Source: Paragonimus westermani
Taxonomy: Eukaryota > Platyhelminthes > Trematoda > Plagiorchiida > Troglotrematidae
Assembly: GCA_008508345.1 (NCBI GenBank)
Contig: QNGE01000744.1
Span: forward strand, 43,381-107,380
Reading direction: 5' to 3'
Length of the DNA stretch: 64,000 nt
Below, in pieces: positions 58,901 to 64,000 of this stretch. A program made the translations under genes and the position numbers. The notes beneath the pieces are model-generated. The model had not been told where the DNA came from, did not search any database, and saw only the letters and a program-made list of their open reading frames with translations. How positions within the stretch are numbered: the first letter of the stretch is position 1; every line of letters starts with the position of its first letter.

Positions 58901-61900
58901 TGTTGACCACTCTTAATCTTGTGTTTTGGCTGTATGAGAAGGTGACGTGCTAGCGTGTAATATCGTTATCTGTCCGTCTACTCTGCTAGGCAACCTAACC
59001 AAACAATTCAACTGATCATTTTTTGTCCCTATACAGTATTGAACACATGTACATCAGGCAACCGCAACAGTTTCCTTGACATTGTGTGAACTTTAAATAG
59101 AACGACCAAGTGAATCTTCATCACTCATTTTCACACCAATTCACTTGAAAGCTGTTTGCACTGAGTGAGAGAAAATCAGTAAGAATCAGGGGTAATGTGG
59201 AACAGAGCAAAAATGTTTGAATGTTTTTAGTGTCCTGATAAAAACAGAAAGCCACTGAATTAGATAGCAGTTTTGCATTTTATGCAACATAGCTCATAAG
59301 TCTGTTGCTAGTTTGGCTATATTTTACTAAAAGAAAATCCTAAGAGGTCATAACAAAGGAATTTCTGCTACAAAAATTGCTGCTGCAAATTTCTTTTTGA
59401 CCCCAGCATTGGCAATGGCAAACTGGAACAACTGGTCTCACTTTGGCCTGGGTAAACCTTCTCTTGTTCATTCAACATTCCAGTCGTATCGGAATCTACG
59501 TTGGCATGTTCACACTGGTTTTCAAAAATTTGTGTGAACTTCTAGCCGTGTTCAGCCCATTCATTGTGGCTTTTATGCTAGCATTTCATCTGCTGCTGTT
59601 CAATCAATTTGAATTCATGAATATTGGGAACGCTTTCTCGAAGATTATAGCGATGATTGCCGGGGAGGTTGATTTCGTTGCAGTAAGTGCCCATTTTTTT
59701 TACGTGTAATGAGTTGTGGAATATGTATTCACGCAATCAGTTCTGCTTAGCGATTTTCATAGACGTCAAGAAGATTGTTCATCCTTCGGAAATATGTAAA
59801 TTGTCAGATCCGTTTCGTATATGCCCCACTAATTCAAGAGGGCGATCGGAAGTAAATGAAACATATTCTTGGTTCTCGATATCGTCATCCTCACTCGCGT
59901 TGCTGTGTGCGCCAAACCAACAGGGACATGTAAGATTCTGATCAACGTAGACGAATTCAAATTTCGTTGGAAAAAATACAGCTTACGACCAAAATGTTTT
60001 GCACAGAACAGCAACAACTGCGTTCAACATTAATGCCCTATTGAAATCGGGTTCACTGGGACTAACCACACCTGAATTTCTCCGCGTTCCTTGATATACA
60101 GCAGCATGCGCTATGAATGTATACTGCTTAAGTCCTCATTCAAAGTTGAGAGTAAATGCAGGCCACCTTTCCAATCACGATATTTGGCGGAAATTCTATG
60201 CCTGGTAAAATTGTATAAACGTTATGCACAGTATGCACAAATCACAGACGGCTATAGTGGCTTCCATATTTCAAATGACCAGTTTGAATCACATATAATG
60301 CTAGAAGCGTTGAAACAAGACTGAAATCTACTTGTTTCACGCCGCATCTGTACTGGTTATGTCAGCAAGTCATTTTTAAGGTGAGCATCACGAAAAATCA
60401 AAACGAGACGCTGGGAATTTTGTGAGCCCAATACATCTTCGGACTTATTCTCCCCGGTACATAACTATAAATGTAAGTGAAAACAAATGGGTAGGAAGCC
60501 TATCATCAACTTGGCTTCCATCTTAAAATAACCAACTCAGCAGATTCTATTACAACCAGTACAAGCTTTATCACATTACGTATTGTATAGGTTATCTCAC
60601 TGTATACATAACACTACATACCTCACCATGCTACAACTCAACCGGTGTAGAACGCGCAGTTATCAAACAATATCCTGAACATGACTGAAACAATCATTGC
60701 CATGTTAGGACCTGAAAACGGTTTCAAACTCGGAACTAAACCCTCACATCTGCAGAGAGTGAAAACAGTAGCAAGACTATTTGGATTCCATAACGTAGAT
60801 TTCAGCTGTGCTGTCTGTGAGGTAATGGTAAATAAAGAAGTGGGACGGTGTGAGCCTTAAAAAAAATCGCGAACGACAGTTACCAATTTATGATTGCAAC
60901 TACATCCTGTGCAAGGCGTGTGTAATTTTACCAGAGTCATTTGAATTTATATAGCATATTTTATAGAAAAAGTTCCATCAGTTTATCGCCAGTCACCGTC
61001 ACAGACAACAATATATCAATGGTTCACACTAAGGCTTAAAAATAACAAAACCATGACGAAGAAAACGAACACTGCATGGAAAGAGAGGGAGAGAAAGAAT
61101 GGGACGGAAAGGAATCCAACTAAAAAACACATCAAGGTGCCTAAACCTCGCAAACAAACAACCGAGCTGCAGGCGAAAATAGAGAGTCATCGAATGCAAC
61201 AAACTCACAGACAACTCGGAATAACTGCAATAACATTCAGGCCACTGAGCACGCAACTGAGCCACCACCTCACCTAAAGTCCCCAGCCACCGACTACGGG
61301 AGTCGCGAAGGCCCAAGCCGGGGAGACGAACCCGATCTAAGGTGGCCAGCTCCTCGTGAACGATTCCATCTCTCTACGCCAGGTCATCAGCTGTCCATGT
61401 CTCATATTGCGCCAGTCGGCCGCAGCGTCGTTAGAGTGCTCGGTGTGACAGACAACTAGCTGAATTCCCGAATACATCGCCTCACCATCTAAGTCTGTGC
61501 AAACGTAAACAGTGAGCAAAACATCCCGCTCGACAATAAACACGAAACACCCGATTCCTGACATCCTCGCTGCTCACTCGCTGTCACCACCACACACGAG
61601 TCATCAAACACAGACATCCGTGGTCAAATACCTGAAGACCGTTCGCGTCTTCTACCCTCAACGACCGACCGTCGCTGCTGTCAATTAACACAGCCCTCAC
61701 TCTCGCCTCATATAAGCAATTTCACAATATCAGAGAGAAACCTCTCTGTCGTCATACGTGTCCCCGATTGGCAAACATCATCCTCGCCTGCGACATGCGC
61801 GCTTCATCCACTGCAGCAGCCGCCGCCGCCACCGCCACTGACGCAGCTACTCTGATACGCAAACCCGGTCAACAGTCTCCATGACTTCATCACCTAACAA

Positions 61901-63044
61901 CAAATCTAAGCAATCACAGAAATCTCGCAGACGCACTTTGCATTTTGAGGCTGAAGAGCGCATTCCGGAGCATTTAGCAGAACGCAAAATAGCGTCCAGC
62001 ATCGTTTGTGCTGCTTGGAAACTGGTGAACTGCAATACCCTGTCGTCAGCACAACCAAGATCAGTCAGTCATCCAGCAGATGGGAGGCACGCACTGGCAT
62101 CTTGTGAATTCCGCAGACAGTCCTTCATCAGATAGTCTATCACGAAATCAAACGAGAATGTTGAACTTGGACGGCCTTGAAGCACACACTGAAACGGTGC
62201 TGAAACTGCCAGATTGTTCACCGTAAACCCTAATCCGAGCTGAAGTATGGGAATGAGGCGTCGACGGTGTGTTCACATAATTGGTCGAAACACATTTGTG
62301 TTTGGGCGACGCTAAGCGTGTAGATCGATCCACCGAGTCGAACGCATCTTTGAAGTCGAGAAACACGACAATTGTTGGTCGTCGGTATGCATGACGCTGG
62401 TCCAGAATTTGACGTCTAGTAAAGATGTGATCTTCACATCTTCATTCGGGGCGAAACCTTGTCTGTTCTTCCTCAATGTTTGTCACCCGAGCAGGATTGA
62501 GGTTACGATGTGTGTTGGCTGGCAGGTCTCTAGAAATGGTTGGGATCAAACAGATTTGTCTGTTGTTTTCGCACGAGTTTATGATACCTTCCTGGAATAT
62601 GAGAACTATTATCGGGTGTTCCCAGCGCACTCGTACTAATAAACCACATATTTCCTAGAAAGTTTAAATGGCACTAAGTAGTTTACACGCACGTTAGTGA
62701 GACCCTTTTCTGTTGATCTTTCTGATCCATATAATTCAGAAAATGAGCAGAGACTAACTTGTACTACGTGACGAACTCGCTCGTGGACGATTTGTTTGAT
62801 TTTGTGTTTACGAAGTAATCAAACGGAGGTGATTATTTTTATTCATTAACAGACCGTTTTGTCGCGATACGACGCGGATGCTGGATCAGAAGTTCTCGTA
62901 CATTACGAAGCAGTCACCTATGTGCTGTTTGTTATCTTCATTGCTGTTATGGCAATCGCACTGACCAACATGTTGACCGGGGTAGCTGTGGGGGACGTCA
63001 ACGATATTCAGGGACAAGCGACAATTAGCAGACTTCGCATGACG
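1798..63044 (+). CDS. trpa1: TRPA1-like cation channel gene, partial (5' and 3' ends outside window)
   Basis: Sixteen exons joined in consistent phase encode about 840 residues of a TRPA-family channel, a plasma-membrane non-selective, calcium-permeable sensor channel. In order: about eleven ankyrin repeats, a linker, a pre-S1 block, six membrane segments with a pore loop between S5 and S6, and a TRP-like segment after S6. Hallmarks seen are NLPEAAKLLMDRC before S1, LLQHELVNAF then YKW at pre-S1, HWQWQTG at the start of S4, AMIAGEVDF in the pore and NMLTGVAVGDVND at the end of S6. These match the layout of animal TRPA1 rather than TRPC, TRPV or TRPM. The start codon, the first ankyrin repeats and the C-terminal coiled coil are outside the window. 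One internal ankyrin exon was not located (24764-27279). Host gene assignment is strong; the exact TRPA subfamily (TRPA1 versus painless or pyrexia-like) is inferred from the WQWQ and GVAVGD motifs. Confidence 0.93.
3590..4650 (-). mobile_element. LINE fragment: jockey/CR1-type reverse transcriptase, decayed
   Basis: On the minus strand, near 4440-4540, the sequence reads ATDVVYLDFYKAFDEGDHSI, the classic palm motif of a non-LTR reverse transcriptase (first catalytic Asp). Further on, around 4200-4300, comes NSPMLL, a stop, VDGVKL and ESLEDTEVIRNEVNRRNQW. This corresponds to the YADD block (YADDVKL), here mutated to xVDG. Frameshifts and stops are frequent, so the copy is dead. An antisense AATAAA-like sequence near 3590 may mark its 3' end. 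Element borders are approximate. It differs from family A, whose palm motif reads VVFLDFKDAFDSVDR. Confidence 0.72.
4651..11149. other. Intron 1 interior, no identified feature
   Basis: Part of the 18.8-kb intron. A (TTG)5 tract sits at 8854-8868. The ORFs here (for example on the minus strand at 6332-6691 and 9614-9946) show no domain I recognise. Decayed repeats may be present but cannot be named by eye. Confidence 0.5.
11150..11370 (+). repeat. SINE-like repeat with tRNA-like core, copy 1 (decayed)
   Basis: Shares a long colinear similarity with 58400-58745. Both have a TCTC(T/C)TCTCxAGxCGAT block, a GATAxxTCGGTTGxGCxTAAT block, GGTCAAxGGCGCAGTGG (polymerase III A-box-like), GGTTGC and a downstream GCACTACTGACG. 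The B-box region is mutated in this copy. The end positions are approximate. Confidence 0.5.
11571..11655. repeat. Imperfect hairpin
   Basis: GAAACCGTATGCTCGGAAGC on the left (ending 11596) pairs with GCTTCTGGGCATACGGTTTC on the right (starting 11629), with one or two mismatches and a loop of about 32 bases. It lies in intron 1. Function unknown; it could be a remnant of an inverted-repeat element. Confidence 0.6.
12191..12230. repeat. Perfect 12-bp hairpin
   Basis: CCTCGTTCAGAT (12191-12202) and ATCTGAACGAGG (12219-12230) are exact reverse complements around a 16-base loop. Located in intron 1; no neighbouring gene suggests a role. Confidence 0.7.
13432..13520 (+). repeat. 43-bp direct tandem duplication
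   Basis: A 43-base unit starting AGGTGGCTGAAAGAACAACC occurs twice head to tail (13432-13474 and 13475-13517) with identical sequence, followed by three bases of a third copy. It lies just upstream of the R2-like element. It may be part of that element's 5' region or a recent slippage event; identity of the two copies suggests a recent origin. Confidence 0.9.
13540..16815 (+). mobile_element. R2-clade non-LTR retrotransposon, nearly full length, inactivated
   Basis: In order on the plus strand: a C2H2 zinc finger (CSECGQICKSNAGSSAH then IH, near 13730-13800) typical of the R2 N-terminus; a linker (14295-14500); the reverse transcriptase from about 14600 (LSRTLKSVKSTASGLDRLLP), with RSADRWNT near 14880 and KFTSFFSDHKHR near 15440; a thumb block FTNHRLKLCVTLAE (about 15585); and the C-terminal restriction-like endonuclease (VVRDGAVVGLDLTIVDDY, about 16407-16465) ending GSLNTYDRFMQGTW and a stop near 16808. 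Stops and frameshifts occur throughout, and the YADD-type catalytic site reads FASSNN, so it cannot be active. Long ORFs at 15249-15728 and 16403-16810 are surviving pieces. The antisense ORF at 15815-16306 is a shadow. Confidence 0.85.
16816..17237. other. Intron 1, AT-rich spacer
   Basis: Between the R2-like element and the fold-back element. May include the R2 3' untranslated region. Nothing else seen. Confidence 0.5.
17238..18033. mobile_element. Fold-back (inverted-repeat) element, about 800 bp
   Basis: The left arm (17238 to about 17400) matches the reverse complement of the right arm (about 17862-18033) over roughly 165 bp at an estimated 75-80 percent. Matching blocks, left arm written: CAATATGTTAACATTTCGTT with TACTCCCAT; CCACATCAAGT; ACGACCATG; AACCGGGTAGGTTG with TCTCAACCAC; TTTGTGCA. 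The right arm carries an extra block of about 18 bases. No transposase is visible inside, so this is probably a non-autonomous DNA transposon or fold-back element. Target-site duplications were not identified. Confidence 0.8.
18034..20717. other. 3' part of intron 1, no identified feature
   Basis: Contains a (TA)8 tract at 19699-19714. No coding or repeat signal recognised otherwise. Confidence 0.5.
20718..20916 (+). CDS. trpa1: TRPA exon b: two ankyrin repeats
   Basis: Encodes SNYSGDTCLHLIARGNSVEM, then ITHGADINAK and the start of the next repeat, NNEESPLFVAVRF. The acceptor AG at 20716-20717 gives the phase needed by the preceding exon (split Asn codon). The donor is GTAAGC, leaving two bases of a codon. 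The ORF starting at 20735 uses an alternative GTG and is not a real start. Confidence 0.88.
20917..22735. other. TRPA intron (1.8 kb) with unidentified ORFs
   Basis: Overlapping ORFs of 152 codons (plus, 21552-22010) and 87 and 77 codons (minus, 21542-21995) lie here. Neither strand gives a domain I recognise. They may be remnants of a mobile element. The tRNA-like sequence at 22178-22256 is also in this intron. Confidence 0.5.
22178..22256 (-). pseudogene. tRNA-like sequence (pseudogene or SINE head)
   Basis: On the minus strand a 79-base segment begins GGCTTC and ends GAAGCC, which can pair as an acceptor stem. It contains GGTTCGAACC, a good B-box/T-arm, and a possible anticodon arm TGCC-GCACTTT-GGCA. 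The implied anticodon (ACT) is not standard and the T stem is imperfect, so it is not a normal tRNA gene. More likely a tRNA-derived repeat. Confidence 0.4.
22736..22919 (+). CDS. trpa1: TRPA exon c: ankyrin repeats
   Basis: Begins after AACAG. Its first base completes a split Asn codon, giving LIENGANVNLINAYSMTPLM, a textbook ankyrin junction. It continues with a second repeat containing CQTALTHAIKGNHLDVVQ. The donor GTGAGT ends the exon in phase 0. Both helices and the beta-hairpin tips (GANVN) are intact. Confidence 0.92.
24656..24763 (+). CDS. trpa1: TRPA exon d: ankyrin repeat
   Basis: Thirty-six codons in phase 0 at both ends, between TTCCAG and GTGAGT. Encodes CLLASDSDGYLLNS and the repeat DTPVHYAARIGSTDILQ. 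It continues the helix that ends exon c (HLDVVQ then CLL). The next ankyrin unit expected after ILQ was not found nearby. Confidence 0.9.
24764..27279 (+). other. Intronic interval that should contain one unseen ankyrin exon
   Basis: Exon d ends in phase 0 and the next recognised exon needs two bases before it, so at least one exon that starts in phase 0 and ends in phase 2 should lie here. From the animal TRPA1 pattern I expect about 28-30 residues with a PLH-type motif. No clear match is visible. Weak phase-compatible candidates are 24846-24911 (good acceptor and GTAAGT donor, no ankyrin motif) and 26618-26685 (contains GLHSPLQIVELIG, poor splice sites). Otherwise nothing recognisable. Confidence 0.5.
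27280..27339 (+). CDS. trpa1: TRPA exon e: short ankyrin segment
   Basis: Encodes YFAAVMNLLDILRRDKQGK, the second helix and loop of an ankyrin repeat. The donor GTTAGT leaves two bases (AG) that join C at 27728 to make Ser. In-frame stops at 27245 and 27260 limit how far 5' it can reach. The acceptor is either the TAG ending at 27279 or the AAG ending at 27270; both give the same phase. Support comes mainly from the exact fit to the following exon. Confidence 0.7.
27728..27790 (+). CDS. trpa1: TRPA exon f: ankyrin repeat core
   Basis: Encodes NKKNDRLQTPLHVAAINGHV, a canonical ankyrin core with TPLHVAA and NGH. It lies between ACTAG and the donor GTGAGT. It ends with two bases of a Lys codon that the exon at 33010 completes, giving NGHVKVVELLLD without a break. 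Confidence 0.92.
27791..33009. other. TRPA intron (5.2 kb)
   Basis: Only a tandem repeat is clear: a TAGTAATAAA unit repeated, with TAAA variants, at 28531-28573. The overlapping ORFs around 30342-30624 are pyrimidine-rich and not protein-like. Confidence 0.5.
28531..28573. repeat. Simple tandem repeat (TAGTAATAAA type)
   Basis: Two perfect 10-base units followed by shorter TAAA and GTAATAAATA variants. Intronic minisatellite. Confidence 0.85.
33010..33274 (+). CDS. trpa1: TRPA exon g: three ankyrin repeats
   Basis: Largest ankyrin exon here. After ACCATCAG, one G completes the split Lys codon. It then encodes VVELLLDLDEK, GNTALHHAAEFGHPEIVSLI and GRTPLACAANSNQLNCVKVF, ending DTKDKSK in phase 0 before GTGAGA. 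The open frame runs upstream to 32879, but that part (hydrophobic, not ankyrin) is intron. Confidence 0.94.
33275..36298. other. TRPA intron (3.0 kb) with a TG microsatellite
   Basis: A (TG)9-type tract occupies 33387-33405. The open frame that continues from exon g through it (to 33586) is chance read-through. Nothing else recognised up to the acceptor at 36298. Confidence 0.6.
36299..36453 (+). CDS. trpa1: TRPA exon h: last ankyrin repeats
   Basis: Starts in phase 0 after a good acceptor (CTCTTTCAG). Encodes LTPLFLACKGGHVEVVTLLL, SCGADPAQ and the final degenerate repeat GWNALNAAVEGKH. The donor is GTGAGT, leaving two bases (TT) that join A at 37747 as Leu. Human TRPA1 has a similarly divergent last repeat at this point. 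Confidence 0.93.
36454..37746. other. TRPA intron (1.3 kb), nothing recognised
   Basis: Bounded by GTGAGT and TTTTTCAG. The 110-codon ORF at 36612-36944 has no recognisable domain. Confidence 0.6.
37747..37865 (+). CDS. trpa1: TRPA exon i: end of ankyrin domain and linker
   Basis: Bounded by TTTTTCAG and GTATTT. Encodes ECTLAIINSRRSFKAL and, after a loop, ETPFSQMVRNLP. It fits exon h in phase (KHL then ECTLAI), and its last G completes Glu with the next exon (LPEAAK). The block FSQMVRNLPEAAK corresponds to the EYLPE region that precedes the reactive-cysteine segment of vertebrate TRPA1. Confidence 0.9.
37866..38711. other. TRPA intron (0.85 kb), nothing recognised
   Basis: Bounded by GTATTT and ACCAG. 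No repeat or ORF of note. Confidence 0.6.
38712..38896 (+). CDS. trpa1: TRPA exon j: cytosolic linker (coupling region)
   Basis: Acceptor ACCAG; the first two bases complete the Glu codon. Encodes AAKLLMDRCIDRSD and HYSVTFNFSFLEVRDEDKED, matching the YNFxxL strand of the TRPA1 linker, then a strongly charged tail (LLDCKKRRNRHCEK). The donor GTAATT gives phase 0. The 3' border is the least certain part, because the charged tail is not conserved. The residue at the position of human C621 is Ala here (PEAAK versus PEC). Confidence 0.85.
38897..45111. other. TRPA intron (6.2 kb)
   Basis: Contains the LINE 3' end at 42595-42870. ORFs at 43972-44295, 44339-44539 and 44552-44734 lie close together on the plus strand but show no known domain and no fit to TRPA. 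Other sequence unidentified. Confidence 0.5.
42595..42870 (-). mobile_element. LINE family A fragment: 3' end only
   Basis: Aligns colinearly with the 3' end of the longer copy at 61030-61290. Shared blocks (plus strand) are GACGGAACGGAAAGGAAT versus GGGACGGAAAGGAAT, ACCGAGTTG versus ACCGAGCTG, CTCACAGACAACT in both, and GCCACTGAG in both. The copy is therefore 5'-truncated and inserted in minus orientation. The borders are approximate because the similarity fades on both sides. Confidence 0.55.
45112..45234 (+). CDS. trpa1: TRPA exon k: charged linker
   Basis: Forty-one codons in phase 0 at both ends, after CTGTCCGCCAG and before GTAAGT. Encodes a hydrophilic stretch (TEHRDKEEETLLSTVTNNQD) ending in VELKNPLYVM. 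The ending corresponds to the conserved NPL/ALNAM segment before the pre-S1 helix. The first part is lineage-specific and the acceptor is inferred from phase and pyrimidine tract. Confidence 0.84.
45337..45503 (+). CDS. trpa1: TRPA exon l: pre-S1 helix and S1
   Basis: Follows a 102-bp intron. Encodes LEHGRKDLLQHELVNAF, the pre-S1 helix with YKWIRL, then the membrane segment S1 (LNILLYVLLVILFTTFML). The donor is GTGAGT; two bases (CT) join T at 47047. The position of human C665 in this helix is occupied by Val. KDLLQHxxVxxxxxxKW is a strong TRPA signature. Confidence 0.95.
45504..47046. other. TRPA intron (1.5 kb) with a decoy acceptor
   Basis: A good acceptor (CACTTTCAG ending at 46302) is followed in the right phase by a short hydrophobic frame that meets a stop at once and has no donor. 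The real acceptor is at 47046. Nothing else recognised. Confidence 0.5.
47047..47182 (+). CDS. trpa1: TRPA exon m: S1-S2 loop and S2
   Basis: Bounded by ATCCACAG and GTTAGT. Encodes an extracellular S1-S2 loop (LMDKNATIAELCNDMETKG), with NAT as a possible N-glycosylation sequon, then S2 (MLIAIPKYGLMVLAVLNLIK) and a final Glu. That Glu aligns with human E788 of the S2-S3 calcium site. Ends in phase 0. Confidence 0.93.
47183..49092. other. TRPA intron (1.9 kb) with a possible cassette exon
   Basis: A 56-base segment at 47395-47450 lies between ACAG and GTACGT and would encode the basic stretch VEKFLKKRLPKRLQNVLR. It is phase-compatible only if the downstream exon starts at 49110. Direct joining of 47182 to 49093 fits the family better, so this is left as intron. 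Confidence 0.5.
49093..49224 (+). CDS. trpa1: TRPA exon n: S2-S3 turn and S3
   Basis: Forty-four codons, phase 0 at both ends (acceptor ACAAAAG, donor GTAACG). Encodes FAQLKRAKLAYFNLENLIEV, then S3 (SIYVLAILTTVDT) and CMRVTGLRE. Joined directly to the Glu of the previous exon, the spacing of E, Q, N and E matches the four calcium-site residues of human TRPA1 (E788, Q791, N805, E808). This is why I prefer this acceptor over the one ending at 49109. CMxxTGLRE is typical of invertebrate TRPA1. Confidence 0.86.
50385..50900 (+). mobile_element. LINE family A fragment: endonuclease domain
   Basis: On the plus strand: IGAFNVHTYT, then in a shifted frame TLESVNVSVCCISETRVQD, then LVDRIPVSSRLSSV followed by a stop. 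This is the same APE endonuclease as at 1-270 (VCCISETR), in the opposite orientation. Frameshifts and stops are present. The 3' border is uncertain; no RT follows, so the copy is internally or 3' deleted. Confidence 0.7.
58400..58745 (+). repeat. SINE-like repeat with tRNA-like core, copy 2 (better preserved)
   Basis: The core at 58532-58602 resembles a tRNA. It has GGTCAATGGCGCAGTGGTTA with an A-box-like TGGCGCAGTGG, and GGAGTTCAAATCCCGGC as a B-box-like element, ending GTGGC. It is followed by a tail to about 58740 with GCTGGCTGGAAAGTCTATCT. Copy 1 at 11150-11370 shares the core and also the sequence upstream, so the repeat extends 5' of the tRNA-like part. Confidence 0.6.
59407..59682 (+). 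CDS. trpa1: TRPA exon o: S4, S5 and pore helix
   Basis: Ninety-two codons in phase 0, after TTTGACCCCAG and before GTAAGT. Encodes HWQWQTGTTGLTLAWVNLLL (S4 start), IQHSSRIGIYVGMFTLVFKN (S4 end and S4-S5 linker), S5 (FSPFIVAFMLAFHLLLFN), the pore helix (NAFSKIIAMI) and the selectivity filter AGEVDF. Human TRPA1 has GD in the filter; this protein has GE. A 10.2-kb intron precedes the exon. Confidence 0.97.
59683..62852. other. TRPA intron (3.2 kb) between pore and S6 exons
   Basis: Half of it is the LINE copy at 61030-62640. The portion 59683-61029 shows no recognisable feature. Confidence 0.6.
61030..62640 (-). mobile_element. LINE family A fragment: reverse transcriptase to 3' end
   Basis: Read on the minus strand from 62640: NSCENNRQICLIPTISRDL, NIEEEQTRFRPE, a stop, RCEDHIFTRRQILDQRHAYR, VVFLDFKDAFDSVDR (palm motif), RIRVYGEQSGSFSTVS, FDFVIDYLM, then LTDLGCADD (about 62042-62065), the YADD-type active site with both Asp kept. 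This is followed by QTMLDAILRSAKCSGMRSSA with SKCK, then QLMTWRREME and LPGLGLRDSRSRWLGTLGEV, the C-terminal signature of the family. The 61030-61250 end is a 3' untranslated region shared with 42595-42870. Several stops and frameshifts; no endonuclease, so it is 5'-truncated. Confidence 0.85.
62853..63044 (+). CDS. trpa1: TRPA exon p: outer pore, S6 and TRP-like segment
   Basis: Sixty-four codons in phase 0, after TTAACAG and before GTACGT. Encodes a short pore-to-S6 loop (SRYDADAGSEVLVHYEAV), S6 (TYVLFVIFIAVMAIALTNML), then TGVAVGDVNDIQGQATISRL, the counterpart of the GLAVGDIAEVQ segment just after S6 in TRPA1. The open frame continues past 63044, but the GTACGT donor and loss of similarity show that the exon ends. 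Remaining C-terminal exons are beyond the window. Confidence 0.97.
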
Positions 63045-64000
63045 GTACGTGATAAGTTACCGCGTGCATTCACCAGCCATTCATGTTGCGATGCGACTCA
63101 CGTTGTTTTTACCTGGCAAGCTAACAAAAATAGGCATTCAACAGTTTGAAGCATTTTACAATCTTTGTTTCCATAAGAATGCTGAGCTCATTGAACCCTG
63201 TCTGGAGGAATGTTGAACCATAAGATATGATGAAAATTATTCGTCGATTCTACTTGACTAGTGAAACGCGACTGTAAATGTTGGCAAACAATAGGTTATA
63301 AGAGAAATTAAACAAATTAAAGGATTTGATAAGACCCTGGCAATTGTTGGGATATTCAGCTGGCATAAACTGAATACCATTCCACAGGATCGCAAACTTA
63401 GCACTCAGTCAACTTTTTCATTGAGTCCTTTTTGATGAAATAAGACTTGAGTTAGACGTTTTATAAAGCTCCTGGACAAAGTGCATGAGTGCTTCAACCG
63501 GAATTTGAATCCTAGCCCTTGTTATCATAAAAGGGTCCTGTTGTTCACCGCTAACCTCAGAATAGGCCTAATGAAAACATGGTGTGTGAATACTCAGCCG
63601 CATTCACACAGAAATAACGATTCAGCGTTCCGGCTATTCAATGAAGATTTCACCAAAAGTCAAAACGAAGCGAACAAACCCGTTTTTGATTTACTTGCAC
63701 TAGACCATGTACAATAAGTTTCGAAATATTTGTCAGAGTTTTATTGGGTGCTTCTGTGCAAAGTATGAATTTTGAGAGCATCAGTAATGTGGTGCCACAG
63801 CCGGCGTCTGGTATCCGGGGATGAACTCAAACCGTCCTATTATTGCAGTGTTTAGAGTTTCACACATGTTCAACGTCAATGAGGTTGAGCCGGTGGCGTG
63901 AATAACAGGTATCAACGAATGTTGAGTCGATCCGGCTGTGTCTAGTATAAACTGTTGCAACAAGGTTGGATGATATGAAACATCCCAGGCACAAATGTAT
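63045..64000. other. Start of the next TRPA intron
   Basis: Begins with GTACGT after exon p. No further TRPA exon, repeat or other gene recognised to the window end. Confidence 0.6.

Larger units (their letters stand above)
49225..59406. other. TRPA intron (10.2 kb) between S3 and S4 exons
   Basis: Holds the plus-strand LINE fragment at 50385-50900 and the SINE-like repeat at 58400-58745. The ORFs at 52510-53121 and 53490-54140 are unidentified. The rest, including 54141-58399, shows nothing recognisable. Confidence 0.5.

Noticed and set aside
61814..61838. GCC/CAC-rich tract
   Set aside because: Lies inside the decayed LINE copy; not an independent microsatellite of note.

Overview
The window looks like a piece of a parasitic flatworm genome, most likely a trematode with large introns (liver-fluke-like). 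It has spliced exons with GT-AG borders, introns from 102 bp to nearly 19 kb, no intact long open reading frame, and decayed non-LTR retrotransposons of types I know from flukes. The genus cannot be fixed from the sequence alone.

One gene dominates. On the + strand, 16 exons between 1798 and 63044 encode the middle and C-terminal half of a TRPA-type cation channel (TRPA1-like). The first nine carry ankyrin repeats (1798-37865). They are followed by a cysteine-poor pre-S1 linker (38712-45234), S1 (45337-45503), S2 (47047-47182), S3 (49093-49224), S4, S5 and the pore helix with selectivity filter (59407-59682), and S6 with the TRP-like segment (62853-63044). Splice phases agree at every junction except one: an ankyrin exon is missing between 24763 and about 27280. 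Both ends of the gene lie outside the window. About 2.5 kb of coding sequence is spread over 61 kb. I see no stop or frameshift in the exons, so the gene looks functional. By alignment from memory, the cysteines that sense electrophiles in human TRPA1 are not conserved, whereas the S2-S3 calcium-site residues are.

The introns hold old mobile elements. The first intron (18.8 kb) contains a minus-strand jockey/CR1-type reverse transcriptase (3590-4650), a tRNA-related SINE-like repeat (11150-11370), a decayed but nearly full-length R2-clade LINE (13432-16815, zinc finger to endonuclease) and a fold-back element with about 165-bp inverted arms (17238-18033). A second LINE family, with an APE endonuclease, appears four times: 1-270 (minus), 42595-42870 (minus, 3' end), 50385-50900 (plus) and 61030-62640 (minus, RT to 3' end). 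A second copy of the SINE-like repeat is at 58400-58745, and a tRNA-like pseudogene is at 22178-22256 (minus). All are broken by stops and frameshifts.

No rRNA, CRISPR array, intact tRNA, promoter or second host gene was recognised. Much of the intronic sequence shows nothing identifiable by eye.
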